The notes below the pieces were generated by a model. The model had not been told where the DNA came from, searched no databases, and saw only the letters and a program-made list of their open reading frames with translations. Both the position numbers and the translations under genes were made by a program. A stretch of 9,313 nt of DNA from Neptunomonas sp. (GTDB lineage: Bacteria > Pseudomonadota > Gammaproteobacteria > Pseudomonadales > Balneatricaceae). This document shows, piece by piece, positions 7,518-9,313 of this stretch; the first letter of the stretch is position 1; every line of letters begins with the position of its first letter. The stretch lies in assembly GCA_004195305.1 (NCBI GenBank), contig SDWN01000500.1, positions 1 to 9,313 of the forward strand. Reading direction: 5' to 3'.

Positions 7518-7608
7518 GGAGGGGTGGCAGAGCGGTTTAATGCACCAGTCTTGAAAACTGGCGTAGGTTAATAGCCTACCGAGAGTTCGAATCTCTCCTC
7601 CTCCGCCA
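7518..7608 (+). tRNA. tRNA-Ser (anticodon UGA)
   Basis: A class II tRNA with a long variable arm. Acceptor GGAGGGG (7518-7524) pairs with CTCCTCC (one G-U), followed by discriminator G and encoded CCA (7606-7608). The anticodon loop CTTGAAA (7550-7556) is closed by CCAGT/ACTGG, and the anticodon TGA lies at 7552-7554. The variable arm TAGGTTAATAGCCTA forms its own hairpin, and the T-arm is GAGAGTTCGAATCTCTC. It decodes UCA (and UCG/UCU by wobble) and is first in the operon. Confidence 0.97.
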
Positions 7609-7619
7609 TTTTTTGTTGA

Positions 7620-7695
7620 TCCTCGATAGCTCAGTTGGTAGAGCAGTAGACTGTTAATCTATTGGTCGCAGGTTCGAGTCCTGCTCGAGGAGCCA
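7620..7695 (+). tRNA. tRNA-Asn (anticodon GUU)
   Basis: A 76-base tRNA with encoded CCA. Acceptor TCCTCGA (7620-7626) pairs with TCGAGGA, then GCCA. The D-arm AGCTCAGTTGGTAGAGC is canonical. The anticodon loop CTGTTAA (7651-7657) sits between GTAGA and TCTAT, with anticodon GTT at 7653-7655. The T-arm is GCAGGTTCGAGTCCTGC. It lies 11 bases after tRNA-Ser in the same transcript. Confidence 0.97.
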
Positions 7696-7772
7696 CAAAG
7701 AAAGTCTGGCCTTAGGGTCATGCTGAGATGCTTGAAGATTGCTACCAGTCTTCGGGTTTGTAAGTTCGGGAA

Positions 7773-7848
7773 GGGTCGTTAGCTCAGTTGGTAGAGCAGT
7801 TGGCTTTTAACCAATTGGTCGCGCGTTCGAGTCGCGCACGACCCACCA
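7773..7848 (+). tRNA. tRNA-Lys (anticodon UUU), copy 1
   Basis: A 76-base tRNA. Acceptor GGGTCGT pairs with ACGACCC, then A and the encoded CCA. The anticodon loop CTTTTAA is closed by GTTGG/CCAAT, with anticodon TTT at 7806-7808. The T-arm is GCGCGTTCGAGTCGCGC. It decodes AAA/AAG. It is identical to the following copy, with a 37-base spacer between them. Confidence 0.97.
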
Positions 7849-7885
7849 CCGAATTTTACGTTTATCCTGTTTAGGGATTTAGAGA

Positions 7886-7961
7886 GGGTCGTTAGCTCAG
7901 TTGGTAGAGCAGTTGGCTTTTAACCAATTGGTCGCGCGTTCGAGTCGCGCACGACCCACCA
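7886..7961 (+). tRNA. tRNA-Lys (anticodon UUU), copy 2
   Basis: Base-for-base identical to the previous tRNA-Lys over all 76 positions, with anticodon TTT at 7919-7921. The identity also covers the ACCAC after the acceptor stem and stops soon afterwards, as expected for a local duplication kept alike by gene conversion. It is the last gene of the operon and is followed by a terminator. No integrase or att-like repeat is seen at its 3' end. Confidence 0.97.
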
Positions 7962-8001
7962 CTCTAATCTCTTCTTCTTGGCATATTCTCTTCCCTGTCG
8001 G

Positions 8002-8034
8002 CTCCGTTGCTGAACGGGGTGTCTTTGTTTTATT
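8002..8034 (+). terminator. Terminator of the tRNA operon
   Basis: CTCCGTT (8002-8008) pairs with AACGGGG (8013-8019, one T-G pair) around the loop GCTG. It is followed by the T-rich TGTCTTTGTTTTATT. It lies 40 bases after the last tRNA on the plus strand. The U-tract is interrupted, so termination may not be complete. Confidence 0.65.
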
Positions 8035-8062
8035 GGCTGCAATCGCGTTGGATCTGGTCTGC

Positions 8063-8560
8063 TTAGGCTAGGTATTCGATAGCGATGATCTCGTAAAAGT
8101 GACTTCCCGTCGGGGTTGGAACCTCTATCTCGTCGCCCACCTCTTTTTTTAGCAATGCGCGAGCCATCGGTGCGTCGATGCTGATGTAGTGGTCCGTATC
8201 AATTTCATCGGGGCCAACAATGCGTAAACGACGTTCATTAGCGTCATCGTCGACCAGAGAGACCCAGGCCCCAAAAAACACCTTGCTGGTGTCTCCGGGC
8301 GGTCTGTCAACGACGGTCATGTCGTCCAGTCGTTTGCTCAGGTAGCGCACACGGCGGTCGATCTCACGCAGTTGTTTTTTGCCATAGATGTATTCTGCGT
8401 TTTCCGAGCGATCGCCCTGTGCGGCAGCCTCTCTGACGCTCTCGGTCACCTCGGGGCGTTTGACCTTCCATAAGTACTTCAGCTCTTTGATTAAGCGCTG
8501 TTCACCTTCTGCGGTGATGTATCGGGAGCTGGGTGGGGTCGGTGGTCGGTAGCGTGACAT
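8063..8560 (-). CDS. greB: Transcription elongation factor GreB
   Basis: GreB enters the RNA polymerase secondary channel and stimulates cleavage of backtracked RNA. The protein has an N-terminal coiled coil (about 15-85) whose tip carries the catalytic acids, Asp50 and Glu53 in QGDRSENAEY. A FKBP-like C-terminal domain (about 95-165) follows, with VFFGAWVSL, RIVGPDEI and SIDAPMARALLKKEVGDEIE. KKQLREIDRRVRYLSKRLD identifies GreB rather than GreA. I chose the ATG at 8560, giving 165 residues (E. coli GreB has 158) and starting MSRYRPPTPP. A longer frame begins with TTG at 8632, but that codon is part of a likely -35 box. ATGs at 8593 and 8590 would be close to leaderless. No strong Shine-Dalgarno sequence precedes any of these starts. 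It stands alone on the minus strand, divergent from the next gene, and no clear terminator follows it. Confidence 0.95.
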   Translation of the reverse strand: MSRYRPPTPPSSRYITAEGEQRLIKELKYLWKVKRPEVTESVREAAAQGDRSENAEYIYGKKQLREIDRRVRYLSKRLDDMTVVDRPPGDTSKVFFGAWVSLVDDDANERRLRIVGPDEIDTDHYISIDAPMARALLKKEVGDEIEVPTPTGSHFYEIIAIEYLA

Positions 8561-8605
8561 GGGCAGTTGTGGTCTCGTAAAAAACGTCATCATTTCTATC
8601 GCACC

Positions 8606-8632
8606 ATCATAGCCTGATGAAAACAGCGTCAA
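8606..8632 (-). promoter_or_regulatory. Likely greB promoter
   Basis: On the minus strand TTGACG (8632-8627) and TATGAT (8611-8606) are separated by 15 bases. Both match consensus at five of six positions, and the spacing is slightly short. The start point would fall near 8599, leaving about 40 bases of leader before the ATG at 8560. Confidence 0.55.
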
Positions 8633-8715
8633 CAGCGAATTCGTAGCCTTAAAGAAAATGAGCAGATGGCCGATGTATAGGTTACTGCTGTTTGTATTCT
8701 GTTGTTGGGACTGTG

Positions 8716-9159
8716 ATGAGACCTGAAGAGATCGTCAACGCACGGATCGATATCCTCCATGCCGGAGTGAATCCGGCTGTCCGGCACACGGACGGGGCGC
8801 AGTTCGCGTTGATGCTAAGCATGATCTCGGCTTCGCAGGACTGGGCGCAGCAGTTGGCGTTGCGCGACCTAGGTAGCGACCCCAGTGGTGAGTCTGCTGC
8901 AGCGATTGTTGACCGTAACCAGTTATATACCCCGGAGATGGCGGGTGAGATGGGGCGTGCGCTGCAGGAGGGGCGCACGGGCGATCTGCAGATGCAGCTG
9001 AGTTGGCTTGAGAGCGTGCCGCTGCAGCGGCGGCCAGGGGCTGTGTCGGCAGCCTCAGTCGATTCCGCTGCTGTGCCTTTGAGTCAGGCTGCGGTTCTGG
9101 CCAAGCGTTATGATCTGGTCGGCGAGGTGCGCCAATCGCGGCTGCAGTTGGCGGCCTGA
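8716..9159 (+). CDS. Unrecognised 147-residue protein
   Basis: I do not recognise this family. From the ATG at 8716 (GGGA lies 5 bases before it) it has 147 residues beginning MRPEEIVNAR. In-frame TTG (8692) and GTG (8713) starts are possible. The protein is rich in Ala, Gln, Leu and Ser and looks largely helical, with no signal peptide or membrane segment. Regions worth noting are the N-terminal helix DGAQFALMLSMISASQDWAQ (about 26-45), a middle part YTPEMAGEMGRALQEGRTGD (71-90) and a C-terminal helix LSQAAVLAKRYDLVGEVRQS (122-141). Codon use, with high third-position GC, looks native. It is divergent from greB across about 155 bases, and no plus-strand gene follows within the window. It is probably a real, lineage-restricted cytoplasmic protein; its function is unknown. 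Confidence 0.65.
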   Translation: MRPEEIVNARIDILHAGVNPAVRHTDGAQFALMLSMISASQDWAQQLALRDLGSDPSGESAAAIVDRNQLYTPEMAGEMGRALQEGRTGDLQMQLSWLESVPLQRRPGAVSAASVDSAAVPLSQAAVLAKRYDLVGEVRQSRLQLAA

Positions 9160-9313
9160 GAGGGGTGTTTTGATAGTCTCCTCGCGGGTTGTTGAAAATC
9201 TACCTGCGTTGCTGATACGTCGTTTAAAACGACCTCAAAATGCTCATTTATACCTATAAGCTGCGCTTTTTCGGTCGTTTTTGCCTAGTCTCGGCGGCCT
9301 CGCTAACGCTTTT
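9160..9313. repeat. Inverted-repeat-rich non-coding right edge
   Basis: No gene is seen. GTCGTTT (9219-9225) and AAACGAC (9227-9233) form a near-perfect palindrome. AAAACGACC (9226-9234) is also complementary to GGTCGTTTT (9273-9281), so two alternative pairings are possible. TTATA/TATAA (9248-9259) lies between them. The T-rich stretch after 9269 could help termination on the plus strand. The overall look is that of a dispersed intergenic repeat of marine gammaproteobacteria, but only one copy is visible, so this is a guess. Confidence 0.5.

Noticed and set aside
7277..7571. Two 78-codon frames on opposite strands upstream of the tRNAs
   Set aside because: They overlap each other and the strong tRNA promoter, and the plus one enters tRNA-Ser. 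Neither has a convincing ribosome site or recognisable sequence.
7886..7975. tRNA-Lys 3' end as an integration site
   Set aside because: No integrase, no phage or island gene, and no repeat of the tRNA 3' end beyond the neighbouring identical tRNA gene.
8593..8632. Longer GreB starting at TTG 8632 or ATG 8593
   Set aside because: The likely promoter overlaps the TTG and starts transcription near 8599. The extension has no GreB-like sequence and exceeds the usual length.
8682..8978. Minus-strand 98-codon frame opposite the unrecognised gene
   Set aside because: It is antisense to the 147-residue ORF, which has the better start, codon use and composition.

Overview
The window looks like ordinary chromosomal DNA from a gammaproteobacterium, most likely of the Oceanospirillales/Pseudomonadales group. 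The Liv proteins read like the Pseudomonas Bra/Liv system, GreB is of the gammaproteobacterial type, and GC content is moderate. The genus cannot be fixed from sequence alone. No transposase, integrase, phage gene or CRISPR array is visible.

Layout. Positions 1-127 are a structured non-coding edge. On the minus strand, an ankyrin-repeat protein (1060-1683) lies just upstream of a cytoplasmic DyP-type heme peroxidase (128-1012), probably as a two-gene operon. Next, also on the minus strand, is a complete branched-chain amino acid ABC transporter in the order livK (5923-7032), livH, livM, livG, livF (ending at 1881). A rho-independent terminator lies after livK and another after livF. Positions 7033-7517 hold the livK leader and promoter region and the promoter of a plus-strand tRNA operon: Ser(UGA), Asn(GUU), Lys(UUU), Lys(UUU), closed by a terminator near 8002-8034. 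greB (8063-8560) is on the minus strand. A divergent, unrecognised 147-residue protein is encoded at 8716-9159 on the plus strand. The last 150 bases are non-coding and rich in inverted repeats.

How the genes work together. LivK captures Leu/Ile/Val (possibly also Ala/Thr) in the periplasm. LivH and LivM form the membrane channel, and LivG and LivF hydrolyse ATP. The hairpin between livK and livH probably terminates part of the transcription, so that binding protein is made in excess over the membrane complex. livH-livM and livM-livG overlap by one and four bases.

The most unusual region lies between livG and livF, where these genes normally sit close together. Three tandem copies of a 91/91/92-base unit fill 2585-2858. 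On the minus strand every unit ends in GAGGAGTAAT, like the 3' end of livG itself, and its predicted peptide tail (DNPEAIKAPSLHGEE) resembles the LivG C-terminus (DNPDVIKAYLGEE). The result is a chain livG > 30-codon ORF > 60-codon ORF > livF, in which stop and start codons share a base and each stop carries the next Shine-Dalgarno sequence. This looks like duplication of the livG tail that created a relay of translationally coupled mini-ORFs. It is the best candidate here for something undescribed.
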